A stretch of 38,604 nucleotides of DNA. It comes from an uncultured SAR86 cluster bacterium (GTDB lineage: Bacteria > Pseudomonadota > Gammaproteobacteria > Magnimaribacterales > D2472). Every line of letters starts with the position of its first letter. The stretch's first letter is position 1. This document shows, piece after piece, positions 1-7,445 of this stretch. The notes beneath the pieces were generated by a model that saw only the letters and a list, made by a program, of their open reading frames with translations, ran no database searches and had not been told where the DNA came from. Location: positions 1 to 38,604 of the forward strand of contig CAJQGY010000051.1 of the NCBI GenBank assembly GCA_905478015.1, written 5' to 3'. The translations under genes were made by a program, and so were the position numbers.

Positions 1-336
1 AATGGTTATGAGGTTGGAGGAGGATCTCTAAGGATTTATCAAGAAGAGATGCAAAAAGCAGTTTTTGATATTTTAAAAATATCCAACAAAGAAGCAAAAA
101 ATAAATTTGGCTTTCTTTTAAATGCTTTATCTTCGGGATGCCCACCTCATGGAGGTATTGCATTTGGGCTGGATAGGCTCGTAATGCTTATAACTAAAAC
201 TTCAAATATAAGAGATGTGATTGCATTTCCTAAAACACAGAGTGCAACATGCCTCCTTACAGAAGCCCCCAGTAAAGTTGACAATGCCCAATTAGATGAG
301 CTTAAAATAAGATCAACACAAATAGAAGAGGATTAA
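1..336 (+). CDS. aspS: Aspartyl-tRNA synthetase, C-terminal part (5' truncated by window)
   Basis: This is the last 111 codons of a class II aminoacyl-tRNA synthetase that charges tRNA-Asp (or tRNA-Asp/Asn) in the cytosol. The frame is open from base 1 and reads [13 protein letters not shown], followed by [13 protein letters not shown], which is class II motif 3 with its ATP-binding arginine. The ending [21 protein letters not shown] is typical of the bacterial AspS C-terminus. An internal ATG at 49 would cut into the conserved fold, so the gene clearly begins upstream of the window. Its stop codon is directly followed by the yebC start, and aspS next to yebC is a common gammaproteobacterial arrangement. 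Identification is firm; whether the enzyme is discriminating cannot be judged from this fragment. Confidence 0.95.
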   Translation, partial: NGYEVGGGSLRIYQEEMQKAVFDILKISNKEAKNKFGFLLNALSSGCPPHGGIAFGLDRLVMLITKTSNIRDVIAFPKTQSATCLLTEAPSKVDNAQLDELKIRSTQIEED

Positions 337-1074
337 ATGGCAGGACATTCTAAATGGGCAAATATAAAACATCGCAAAGCAAGACAAGACGCCTCTAGAG
401 CTAAAGTATGGACTAAGGTTATTAGAGAAATAACAGTTGCAGCTAAAGGCGGTCCAGATCCAGAAGACAATCCTAGATTGAGACTTGCGCTTGAAAAAGC
501 AAATCAATCAAACATGCCCAAAGACACTATAAAAAGAGCCATTCAAAAAGGTTCAGGCACTGGCGAGACAGGCAGTTTAGAAGAAATAGTATTTGAAGGT
601 TATGGTCCTGGAGGTGTAGCGATTCTTGTGGAGACAATGACAGATAATAGAAATAGAACAGTTTCAGATGTTAGGCATGCTTTTTCAAAATTTGGCGGTA
701 ATCTTGGTACAGATGGTTCAGTGGCTTATCTATTTAACAAGCTTGGCATCATCCATGTAGGCAAGGGAGTTGCTGAAGATGATTTGATGGATATTGCACT
801 AGATGCTGGTGCAGAAGATCTAATTGATGAGGGTGAATATTTTGAACTCATTACTCCTCATAATGATTTAAGTAATGTAAATGATGTTCTTAAATCAAAA
901 GATATTGAAATTTCAAATGCTGAAACAACACTTAGAGCAGATACCCTTATAGAGGTTGATCAAGAAATGGCTGAAAAAATATTAAAAATCATGGACTTTA
1001 TGGATGATCTTGATGATGTGCAAGAAGTGCACACCAATGCTCAATTTCCTGATAATTTTGAACCAGGAGAGTAA
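337..1074 (+). CDS. yebC: YebC/PmpR family protein (TACO1-like)
   Basis: A 245-residue member of the YebC/PmpR/TACO1 family. Family members act as transcriptional regulators or, according to more recent work, as ribosome-associated factors that relieve stalling at proline stretches. The signature start MAGHSKWANIKHRKARQDA is present, followed by GPDPEDNPRLRLALEKANQ and FEGYGPGGVAILVE, and the length is normal for the family. It starts immediately after the aspS stop with no spacer, so the two are probably cotranscribed. The family is certain; the exact role (DNA-binding versus translational) is not decided by sequence. Confidence 0.95.
   Translation: MAGHSKWANIKHRKARQDASRAKVWTKVIREITVAAKGGPDPEDNPRLRLALEKANQSNMPKDTIKRAIQKGSGTGETGSLEEIVFEGYGPGGVAILVETMTDNRNRTVSDVRHAFSKFGGNLGTDGSVAYLFNKLGIIHVGKGVAEDDLMDIALDAGAEDLIDEGEYFELITPHNDLSNVNDVLKSKDIEISNAETTLRADTLIEVDQEMAEKILKIMDFMDDLDDVQEVHTNAQFPDNFEPGE
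1065..1070 (+). promoter_or_regulatory. Ribosome binding site selecting a TTG start
   Basis: AGGAGA lies within the last codons of yebC, six bases before the TTG at 1077. It is the strongest Shine-Dalgarno match nearby and supports TTG as the start of the nuclease gene, which has no ATG near its conserved N-terminus. Confidence 0.6.
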
Positions 1075-1076
1075 TT

Positions 1077-1502
1077 TTGCCAGTTAATTCAAGAGCAAAA
1101 GGTGCAAATTTTGAAAGAGAAATAGGAAATTTGCTAGTCAAAGATCTTAATTTAAACAATCCAGTTAAAAGAATTTTAGAGCAAACCAGAACAAAAGAAC
1201 TGCCTGATCTAAGACTTGGAAGATGGTGTTTAGAATGCAAGAGATATGGTGATGGAGGGGAGCCACCTCAAGATTGGTGGGATCAGGTAATCAGAGCATC
1301 AGAGGGATATGATTTAATTCCAGCACTTATTTATAAGTTCAATAGAAGGCCTATAAAAGTAAGAATACTTGCATCAACAATCAATCCAAATATCCAAAAT
1401 GATCTAATAACTGTTGATTTGTTGTGGCCAGACTTTGTACAGATTTTATTAGAACTTTTTCAAAAAGATATAGAGCTGCATGAGCAAACATATCAAATCT
1501 AG
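1077..1502 (+). CDS. PD-(D/E)XK endonuclease, phage Holliday-junction-resolvase-like
   Basis: A 141-residue protein starting at TTG with the sequence MPVNSRAKGANFEREIGNLL. This N-terminus, the PDLR ... LECKRY core and the later PALIYKFNRRPIKVRI strand resemble small nucleases of phages and prophages annotated as Holliday junction resolvase-like PDDEXK enzymes. The visible candidate metal-site residues are E13, D44, E53 and K55, and a DWWDQ segment near residue 67 is also family-like. The gene lies between yebC and ybgC-tolQ, exactly where many gammaproteobacteria carry ruvC or ruvCAB, which is absent here. It overlaps ybgC by 23 bases. I infer that it may resolve recombination junctions in place of RuvC. 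Structure-specific or other nuclease activity is an alternative; the fold assignment is by motif only. Confidence 0.75.
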   Translation: MPVNSRAKGANFEREIGNLLVKDLNLNNPVKRILEQTRTKELPDLRLGRWCLECKRYGDGGEPPQDWWDQVIRASEGYDLIPALIYKFNRRPIKVRILASTINPNIQNDLITVDLLWPDFVQILLELFQKDIELHEQTYQI

Positions 1503-1890
1503 AGATCTATTTCTCAAGGTATATTGTGAAGATACTGACTTCCAAGGTTTTGTATATCATGCAAACTACCTAAAATTTTTTGAGAGATCTAGAACAGAAT
1601 TTTTGATTGACAATGGCATTTCACAGGAAAAGTTATTAAATCAAAGGCTGGTATTTGTAGTAAGAAAAATACAAATTAATTTCATTTCACCTGCAAAAAT
1701 TCAAGATGCTCTAACGATTTCCTCAACTGTGCATAAGAATTCGAATGCTAGATTAACTTTCTCACAAGTGGCTAAAGAAAATACATCAAATAAGATCCTA
1801 TGTTCAGCCGAGATTGAAGTTTGTTTAATAAATTTGGAAACAAATAAACCAAAACCTTTTAACAATGATTTATTATTACTTTTTAGCTAA
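1480..1890 (+). CDS. ybgC: Tol-Pal system-associated acyl-CoA thioesterase YbgC
   Basis: A 136-residue hotdog-fold thioesterase. The family signature is clear: YCEDTDFQGFVYHANYLKFFERSRTEFL (written here across residues 15-42), with the aspartates of the EDTD segment at the usual catalytic site. YbgC hydrolyses short- or long-chain acyl-CoA or acyl-ACP at the inner face of the cytoplasmic membrane and has been linked to phospholipid metabolism, although the gene is best known as the first gene of the tol-pal cluster. It precedes tolQ here as in E. coli. The start at 1480 lies inside the end of the nuclease gene, suggesting translational coupling. Confidence 0.93.
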   Translation: MSKHIKSRDLFLKVYCEDTDFQGFVYHANYLKFFERSRTEFLIDNGISQEKLLNQRLVFVVRKIQINFISPAKIQDALTISSTVHKNSNARLTFSQVAKENTSNKILCSAEIEVCLINLETNKPKPFNNDLLLLFS

Positions 1891-1899
1891 AAAATTATT

Positions 1900-2571
1900 A
1901 TGAACGAAATTTCTGTATTAAATTTATTCCTAGAAGCAGGCTTGGTTGTGAAATCAGTAATGTTTGTACTCTTATTAACCTCAGTGCTTTCCTGGATAGT
2001 TATAATTGAGCGCTATAATTTTTATAAAAAAATAAAGAAAATAAATTCTGAATTTTTATCAAGATTTTGGTCAGGAAAGGACTTGCACTCGCTGTATGAA
2101 GAGATTCCTGATAATAATATTAATTATGGATCTTTAAATGTTTTTAAAAGCGCATTTAACGAGTTCAATACTCTTAAATCAAGCAATCAAGTTACCGAAT
2201 TAGATCTAGAAGGTATTAATCGCTCAATGAGAGTTGCCATAGCATCAGATGAAGAGCAGATGAATGTAAATCTATCATTTCTTGCAAATGTAGGCTCTGT
2301 TAGTCCTTATATTGGATTATTTGGTACTGTTTGGGGGATTATGACCGCATTTCAGGGTTTATCAGACGCTACACAGGCAACTATTAACGCAGTTGCTCCT
2401 GGAATTTCTGAGGCTTTGGTAGCAACAGCAATGGGTTTATTTGCTGCAATACCTGCAGTTTTGGCATATAACAAATTTGCCTCTGAGCTTGAAAGCATCT
2501 CTCAATCAACAATCATATTTTCTGAAGAACTTGCTAGTATTTTTTATAAGCAAACTTTAAAAAATAAATGA
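1900..2571 (+). CDS. tolQ: Tol-Pal system protein TolQ
   Basis: A 223-residue inner-membrane protein of the MotA/ExbB/TolQ family. With TolR it forms the proton channel that energises the Tol-Pal machine during outer-membrane constriction. Three membrane spans are visible: near residues 14-36, 126-150 (FLANVGSVSPYIGLFGTVWGIMTAF) and 165-190 (GISEALVATAMGLFAAIPAVLAY). The latter two contain the conserved GLFGTVWG and EAL.ATA.GL segments. It begins 9 bases after ybgC and its stop overlaps the tolR start as ATGA, indicating coupled translation. Confidence 0.97.
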   Translation: MNEISVLNLFLEAGLVVKSVMFVLLLTSVLSWIVIIERYNFYKKIKKINSEFLSRFWSGKDLHSLYEEIPDNNINYGSLNVFKSAFNEFNTLKSSNQVTELDLEGINRSMRVAIASDEEQMNVNLSFLANVGSVSPYIGLFGTVWGIMTAFQGLSDATQATINAVAPGISEALVATAMGLFAAIPAVLAYNKFASELESISQSTIIFSEELASIFYKQTLKNK

Positions 2572-2990
2572 TATATAGGTTAGGTAAAAAGAAAAAATTA
2601 AATGCTGAAATTAATGTAGTTCCTTACATTGATGTTATGTTGGTCTTATTAATTATATTCATGGTTCTTTCTCCGCTATTAATTCAAGGAGTTGAGGTTA
2701 ACTTACCTCAAACTGATACTACCAAGATGTCAATTCAGAACGAACCACTTGTTGTATCTATAAATGAAAAGGGTGAATACTTCATTAATATTGGTGAAGA
2801 ACAGCTCCCAATAAATCTAGATGAATTAAAAAGAAAATCTTTAATTATTTTTTCTGCAAATCCTGATGTTGAGGTTGTTTTCAAGGGAGATAGAAACGTA
2901 TCCTTTGAAAGTGTTGCTAAAGCTATGGCAGCAGTTCAAAGTGTTGGAATTGAAAAAATAGGAATTGTCACAACAGGCTATGCAAATTAA
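2568..2990 (+). CDS. tolR: Tol-Pal system protein TolR
   Basis: A 140-residue ExbD/TolR protein with one N-terminal membrane span and a periplasmic domain. The span VVPYIDVMLVLLIIFMVLSPL carries D22, the conserved proton-relay aspartate of the family. The periplasmic end AVQSVGIEKIGIVT matches the TolR C-terminal fold. The start overlaps the tolQ stop by four bases, and the 3' end overlaps the beginning of tolA. Confidence 0.96.
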   Translation: MIYRLGKKKKLNAEINVVPYIDVMLVLLIIFMVLSPLLIQGVEVNLPQTDTTKMSIQNEPLVVSINEKGEYFINIGEEQLPINLDELKRKSLIIFSANPDVEVVFKGDRNVSFESVAKAMAAVQSVGIEKIGIVTTGYAN

Positions 2991-3618
2991 AACTAATTAT
3001 CTTGTTGCTTCAGTCTTTTCTTTTCTTCTACATGCATCTCTAATACTTTTTTTAGTTGGTTATTTTTATGCTGAAAAAAAAATAAGACCGATTTTAAATA
3101 ACCCAATAAACGTCAGCTTAATATTTGAACAAGATTTAAATGTAAATACCAAAAAAAAAGATGTAGCAAAATTACAAACCCAACCAGTAGCTAAAAAATT
3201 AAAAAGTAAATCATTAAACATTGTGCTTGAATCAAATCAGCTGCAAGAAATTCAACCAGCCATCAATATAACCCCAGAAATAAATAAGCTAATCGATGAA
3301 GATAAAAATATTATAAAAAGTGAGAATATTAAGGTTGTAGACAAATTTAGCACAATGATAATAAAAACAATCGAGGATGCTTGGTTAAAGCCTAAGAATA
3401 TTCAAAGCGGTTTAATATGCGATCTCAGGATTGAAATAAATAAAAATGGAAGAATACTTAAAGTGTCTCTGGTGAAAAGTAGCGGGAATATAAGGTTTGA
3501 CAACTCAGCAATTAAAGCTGTTCAAAGAGTTGAAACATTTAATTTTTTTAATATATTAGATACTAAAATATACCAGTCCAACTTTAGAAATATAATATTA
3601 ACTTTTAATCCATCATGA
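2980..3618 (+). CDS. tolA: Tol-Pal system protein TolA (short form)
   Basis: TolA links the inner-membrane TolQR motor to TolB-Pal across the periplasm. This 212-residue version has one N-terminal membrane span (about residues 8-28) and a C-terminal TonB/TolA-type domain (IKTIEDAWLKPKNI, then CDLRIEINKNGRILKVSLVKSSG and FDNSAIKAVQRVE). The central region is only about 90 residues, mostly lysine-rich and without the long Ala/Lys repeats of E. coli TolA, so it is much shorter than that protein. I chose the ATG at 2980. A TTG at 2965 in the same frame is possible but its AGGA is too close. The position between tolR and tolB supports the assignment. Confidence 0.88.
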   Translation: MQIKTNYLVASVFSFLLHASLILFLVGYFYAEKKIRPILNNPINVSLIFEQDLNVNTKKKDVAKLQTQPVAKKLKSKSLNIVLESNQLQEIQPAINITPEINKLIDEDKNIIKSENIKVVDKFSTMIIKTIEDAWLKPKNIQSGLICDLRIEINKNGRILKVSLVKSSGNIRFDNSAIKAVQRVETFNFFNILDTKIYQSNFRNIILTFNPS

Positions 3619-4889
3619 AAAAAATTATTTTCCTTTTTTTAATTTCTATTAACACAAGCGCTGAGCTTGTTCTTGAAATCACAGAAAGTTCTGATAATCC
3701 CTATAGAATTGCTATTCATAGCTTTGATGGCCAGAACTCAATTTCTCAAAAAATTAGTCAAATAATTAAAGCTGATCTCCTTAGAACTGGAGAATTTTCG
3801 GTCCTTGGTTCTGATGAGCTTTTGTCGGAGGAGTCATATCAAGATCAAATCAATTATAGAAACTACAGACTCTTAGGCGTTGATTATATTTTAAAAGGCA
3901 AAGTGAATAGCGAAGATAAAATGAATATTACTGTTTCATATGATATTTTTGATTCTATAAAAGAAAAGAAAATAAGATCTTCAAAAATTTTTGGTATCCC
4001 AAATAAGACAAGACAGTTAGCACACTATGTGAGTGACGGTATTTATGAAGAAATTACAGGATTGCAGGGAGTTGCATCAACTAAAATGCTTTATGTAAGT
4101 GAGGATAATGATGGGACTTCTAAAGTTTACAGGTTAATGCTGGCCGATGCTGATGGAATGAATGAACAGACTTTATTAAAAAGCAATAGCGCAATAATTT
4201 CTCCATCATGGAGCCCAGATTCAAAAGATATTTCATATGTGTCTTTTGAAACAGGAACAGCAAAAGTTTTTATTCAAAACATTGCAACTGGCAAGAGAGA
4301 GGTTGCTGTTGAAAATAAATACCAAATCAGCTCTCCATCATTTTCGCCTGATGGAAAATTCCTGTCTCTAACTCTATATCAAGATGGAAATGCAGAAATA
4401 TATATTCTTAATTTAAAAAATAAAAATTTAACAAGATTAACCAACCATTACTCTATAGACACAGAGTCATCATGGTCCCCAGATGGTAAGAAAATATTAT
4501 TTACTTCTGGAAGGTCGGGCTCACCGCAGCTTTATGAGATAGATTTATTGAAGTTTAATACAAAACCTAAAAGACTAACTTTTGAAGGTAACTATAATGC
4601 AAAAGCTTCATATCTCCCTACTAATGAGGGTATTGTATTTGTTCATAGGGCTGATAAAAAATTTCAAATTGCCCTAAAATACTTTAATGAGAATTTCTCA
4701 AGACCATTAACTGAATCTCGTTTAGATGAATCTCCAAGTATTTCTCCCAACGGTAATGTGATAGTCTATGCAATAAAGGAAGATGAGACCGGATTGCTTG
4801 CTGGTGTTACACTTAGCGGGGCCAGATTTAGACTTCCTGCAACCTCTGGAGAAGTTCGAGAGCCATCTTGGTCAGGGTTTTTAAGATAA
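3615..4889 (+). CDS. tolB: Tol-Pal system protein TolB
   Basis: A 424-residue periplasmic protein that binds Pal and, through its N-terminus, TolA. It has a cleavable signal peptide (MKKIIFLFLISINTSA), an N-terminal domain (YRIAIHSF ... DYILKGKV), and a C-terminal beta-propeller with repeated SWSPDSK, SFSPDGK, SWSPDGKKILFTSGRSG and SISPNGN motifs. The length is normal. It overlaps tolA by four bases (ATGA). The ending REPSWSGFL resembles the end of other TolB proteins. Confidence 0.97.
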   Translation: MKKIIFLFLISINTSAELVLEITESSDNPYRIAIHSFDGQNSISQKISQIIKADLLRTGEFSVLGSDELLSEESYQDQINYRNYRLLGVDYILKGKVNSEDKMNITVSYDIFDSIKEKKIRSSKIFGIPNKTRQLAHYVSDGIYEEITGLQGVASTKMLYVSEDNDGTSKVYRLMLADADGMNEQTLLKSNSAIISPSWSPDSKDISYVSFETGTAKVFIQNIATGKREVAVENKYQISSPSFSPDGKFLSLTLYQDGNAEIYILNLKNKNLTRLTNHYSIDTESSWSPDGKKILFTSGRSGSPQLYEIDLLKFNTKPKRLTFEGNYNAKASYLPTNEGIVFVHRADKKFQIALKYFNENFSRPLTESRLDESPSISPNGNVIVYAIKEDETGLLAGVTLSGARFRLPATSGEVREPSWSGFLR

Positions 4890-4907
4890 ATAAATGGAGT
4901 AAAAATA

Positions 4908-5402
4908 ATGTATATTCAATCAAAAAATAGAAATATTTTCTTTATATTTTTTCTAATGTTTGCAGTTTCCTGCAGCACAGTAAATACAATTGAAGAATCA
5001 GTCTACAATCCAACTGTTAGCAGTGTAGAAGTTTCTGTTACCGAAGAGAGTTCAGTCACCTATGATGAAAAACCAATTACGACCAACGCGGTGGTCTACT
5101 TTGATTTTGATAAATTTACTCTTTCCACTAAATCAATACAGACTCTAAAGAGTGTTGTGAGAGCAATGAATGATAATGCAGAAATGATCATAACCATATC
5201 TGGACACGCTGATGAAAGAGGTACTCGTGAATACAATTTAGCTCTTGGCCAAAGACGCGGCGATGCTGTTAAGAATTATCTATTGTTAAATGGAATTAAT
5301 GAGAAAAGAATGACTGTAAAGAGTTTTGGTGAAGAATATCCACTCGTATCAGGATCAAATGAAATGAGTTGGTCTAAAAATAGAAGGGCAGAAATCAACT
5401 AA
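4908..5402 (+). CDS. pal: Peptidoglycan-associated lipoprotein Pal
   Basis: A 164-residue outer-membrane lipoprotein that anchors the membrane to peptidoglycan and is retracted by TolB. The signal sequence ends in FAVSC, making C22 the likely lipidated cysteine. The OmpA-like domain reads VYFDFDKFTLS, then ISGHADERGTREYNLALGQRR (residues about 98-118), with the aspartate and arginine that bind diaminopimelate, and finally SWSKNRRAEI. It follows tolB by 18 bases. The C-terminus is slightly shorter than in E. coli Pal. Confidence 0.96.
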   Translation: MYIQSKNRNIFFIFFLMFAVSCSTVNTIEESVYNPTVSSVEVSVTEESSVTYDEKPITTNAVVYFDFDKFTLSTKSIQTLKSVVRAMNDNAEMIITISGHADERGTREYNLALGQRRGDAVKNYLLLNGINEKRMTVKSFGEEYPLVSGSNEMSWSKNRRAEIN

Positions 5403-5408
5403 AAAATA

Positions 5409-6059
5409 ATGAGAACTAAGAAGAATATTTTTTTAACTTTAATTATAGTTATTTTTTCTAATATTAGTTTTGCTGATGAAAAGAGCACAGCTTCAGATAT
5501 TTTATTTTTAAAAATACAAGAACTTGAGATTGAAATTGCTGAGTTAAGAAATAAAATTGAAAGCCAGAATCATTTAATTGAAAAGCTCATAAGTGAAAAT
5601 CATAGTTCAGATAATGAAAAAGCACCTAATGGTAATGCTATAAATGCAAATAGTAGTATTAGGTTTAAAGGAGTTAATGATATTCAAAGCGAGGAAGATG
5701 TCTATTCAGCAGCTACAAAATCTTTAGAAGATCAAAATTATGAAAATGCCTTTAAATTATTTAAATTTTTTGTAGAAAGTTTTAATAATGATCAAAAATC
5801 ACCTCTAGCCTTCTTCTGGCTTGGTGAAATTTCTCTTATAAATAACGATTTAGAACTAAGCAAAAAATATTTTTTGGATCTTATATCACTATATCCTAAT
5901 CATTACAGAGTTCCGCTTGCACATAAGAAAATAGGGGATATACACGTTAAAAATAATGATTTAAAGATGGCAGCTGACAAGTATAAATTTGTGGTTAGAG
6001 AGTACCCAAATAACTCAGCTTCATCACAGGCCTTGCAGTTATTGAAAAATATGGAATAA
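5409..6059 (+). CDS. cpoB: Cell division coordinator CpoB (YbgF)
   Basis: A 216-residue periplasmic protein with a signal peptide (cleavage near SFA-DE), a charged coiled-coil stretch at about residues 30-65 (IQELEIEIAELRNKIESQ), a polar linker, and a C-terminal TPR domain (EDVYSAATKSLEDQNYENAFKLF onward). CpoB links the Tol machine with peptidoglycan synthesis at the septum. It begins 6 bases after pal, completing the tol-pal operon, and is followed by tRNA-Lys as in E. coli. Confidence 0.93.
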   Translation: MRTKKNIFLTLIIVIFSNISFADEKSTASDILFLKIQELEIEIAELRNKIESQNHLIEKLISENHSSDNEKAPNGNAINANSSIRFKGVNDIQSEEDVYSAATKSLEDQNYENAFKLFKFFVESFNNDQKSPLAFFWLGEISLINNDLELSKKYFLDLISLYPNHYRVPLAHKKIGDIHVKNNDLKMAADKYKFVVREYPNNSASSQALQLLKNME

Positions 6060-6085
6060 TCACATTTTTTATGATGCTTAATCAT

Positions 6086-6161
6086 GGGTCGCTAGCTCAG
6101 CTGGTAGAGCAGTTGGCTTTTAACCAATTGGTCACAGGTTCGAATCCTGTGCGACCCACCA
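6086..6161 (+). tRNA. tRNA-Lys (anticodon UUU)
   Basis: A complete cloverleaf with encoded CCA. The acceptor strands GGGTCGC (6086-6092) and GCGACCC (6151-6157) pair fully. The D stem is GCTC/GAGC, the anticodon stem is GTTGG/CCAAT with the loop CTTTTAA placing TTT at 6119-6121, and the T arm is ACAGG-TTCGAAT-CCTGT. A lysine tRNA directly after cpoB is also found in E. coli (lysT), so this is an ancestral neighbour rather than an insertion. No convincing independent promoter was seen in the short spacer before it, so it may be transcribed with tol-pal. Confidence 0.97.
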
Positions 6162-6176
6162 CTCAATTTAAGTATT

Positions 6177-7445
6177 ATGCAGGATAAAATTAAACACTTC
6201 TTTTCACTCTTATCTGCTTTAAAAACGAATAAGACTTTTCTTTCAAGTTTCTTATTTTACCTTGTACTTTCTTCTTGGTATGTTCTAAGACCTTTAAGAA
6301 ATGAGCTTGCTGTGGAGAGCTATGGAGAAGGGATGCTCATACCTCTTCTAATCAGCACTACTTTAGTAATGATTCTAGTTAACCCTATTTATTCATGGGT
6401 TGCATCTAGAGCTAATTACATAAGGATTATCTTTTACACCTATTCTTTCTTTATTTTAAACTTACTAATTCTTTATTTATATTCATCAAATTTATCTGAA
6501 TTAATGACCTTTGAGAGGTTGTGGCTTGGAAGAATATTTTATGTGTGGAGCAATATATATTCTTTCTTTACAGTTTCAATTTTTTGGGTGCTAGTAATTA
6601 ATTTATTTAGAGACTCTTCTTCAAGAAAATACTATGGATTTATACTGGCAGGTGGATCAGTTGGTGCAATGCTTGGCTCTCAAACATCGAGCATGCTCTC
6701 CAATTCATTTACCGAGACCGGGATAGCACTATTTTTAATCGCAGCATCATTTTTCTTGATATTAGCACTAGCTCTTGCAGCTTATATTGTAAAAATATTT
6801 TCAGTTGAAGCTCTCTCGTCTAAAGTTGGAGGAGGCTCTATTGATAGTATTAAAAATATATTAATCAAAGACGATATAAGGAAAATAGCACTCTATTCTT
6901 GGTTTTTTACTTTTTTAATGACAGTGCAGTGGATAGCTGCAATACCTATTATTGAGAACTATTCTGAATTATCTCCAGAAAGAATAAGGTTATTTGCATT
7001 AATAGAGCAAATAGTTTCTCCACTCACCTTATTAGTTCAGTTAACTTTAACTTATTATGTGATTTCAAAGTTTGGAATCAAATTTATATTAGTAGTTTAT
7101 GGTATTTTGTTTATAGGTGTCTTCTCTCTTTATGGGTTTTTACCATCTGTGGCAGTCGTTGTTTTCTGCCAAACATTGCTTAGAGTATTTGAGTACGGTT
7201 TCAACAAGCCGGCAAGAGAGATCGCTTACAGCCAGCTTGAGAAGAAAGATAGATACAAAACCACAGTTTTTATAGATACGTTTATGACAAGGTTTGGTGA
7301 TCTCTCGGGAAGTATTTTTATGGGTATTGGTAAATCAATATTTCTTACCATTACTTATATGCCAATTGTTGCAATTCCTTTTGCAATTCTTCATACATTC
7401 CTGGGCTATAACATTACAAAGAAAAAGTTATTTAAAGACCTCTAG
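6177..7445 (+). CDS. MFS-type / NTP-NDP exchange-like membrane transporter
   Basis: A 422-residue polytopic membrane protein with about 12 predicted spans. The N-terminal FYLVLSSWYVLRPLRNELAVE, the later IFWVLVINLFRDSSSRKYYGFILAGGSVGAMLGS, and the C-terminal FEYGFNKPAREIAYSQLEKKDRYKTTVFIDTFMTRFGD match a family found in many proteobacteria and usually annotated as MFS transporter or NTP/NDP exchange transporter, related to the plastid and rickettsial ADP/ATP translocases. The substrate of the free-living bacterial members is not established. Nucleotide exchange should not be assumed. It starts 15 bases after the tRNA and overlaps the end of convergent bepA by 14 bases. Confidence 0.8.
   Translation: MQDKIKHFFSLLSALKTNKTFLSSFLFYLVLSSWYVLRPLRNELAVESYGEGMLIPLLISTTLVMILVNPIYSWVASRANYIRIIFYTYSFFILNLLILYLYSSNLSELMTFERLWLGRIFYVWSNIYSFFTVSIFWVLVINLFRDSSSRKYYGFILAGGSVGAMLGSQTSSMLSNSFTETGIALFLIAASFFLILALALAAYIVKIFSVEALSSKVGGGSIDSIKNILIKDDIRKIALYSWFFTFLMTVQWIAAIPIIENYSELSPERIRLFALIEQIVSPLTLLVQLTLTYYVISKFGIKFILVVYGILFIGVFSLYGFLPSVAVVVFCQTLLRVFEYGFNKPAREIAYSQLEKKDRYKTTVFIDTFMTRFGDLSGSIFMGIGKSIFLTITYMPIVAIPFAILHTFLGYNITKKKLFKDL

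Noticed and set aside
2965-2979. TTG start five codons upstream for tolA
   Set aside because: The AGGA before it is only one base from the codon; the ATG at 2980 begins a normal TolA N-terminus, though the TTG is not excluded.
6086-6161. tRNA-Lys as an integration site for a mobile element
   Set aside because: No integrase, no repeat of the tRNA 3' end downstream, and the cpoB/tRNA-Lys adjacency is ancestral.
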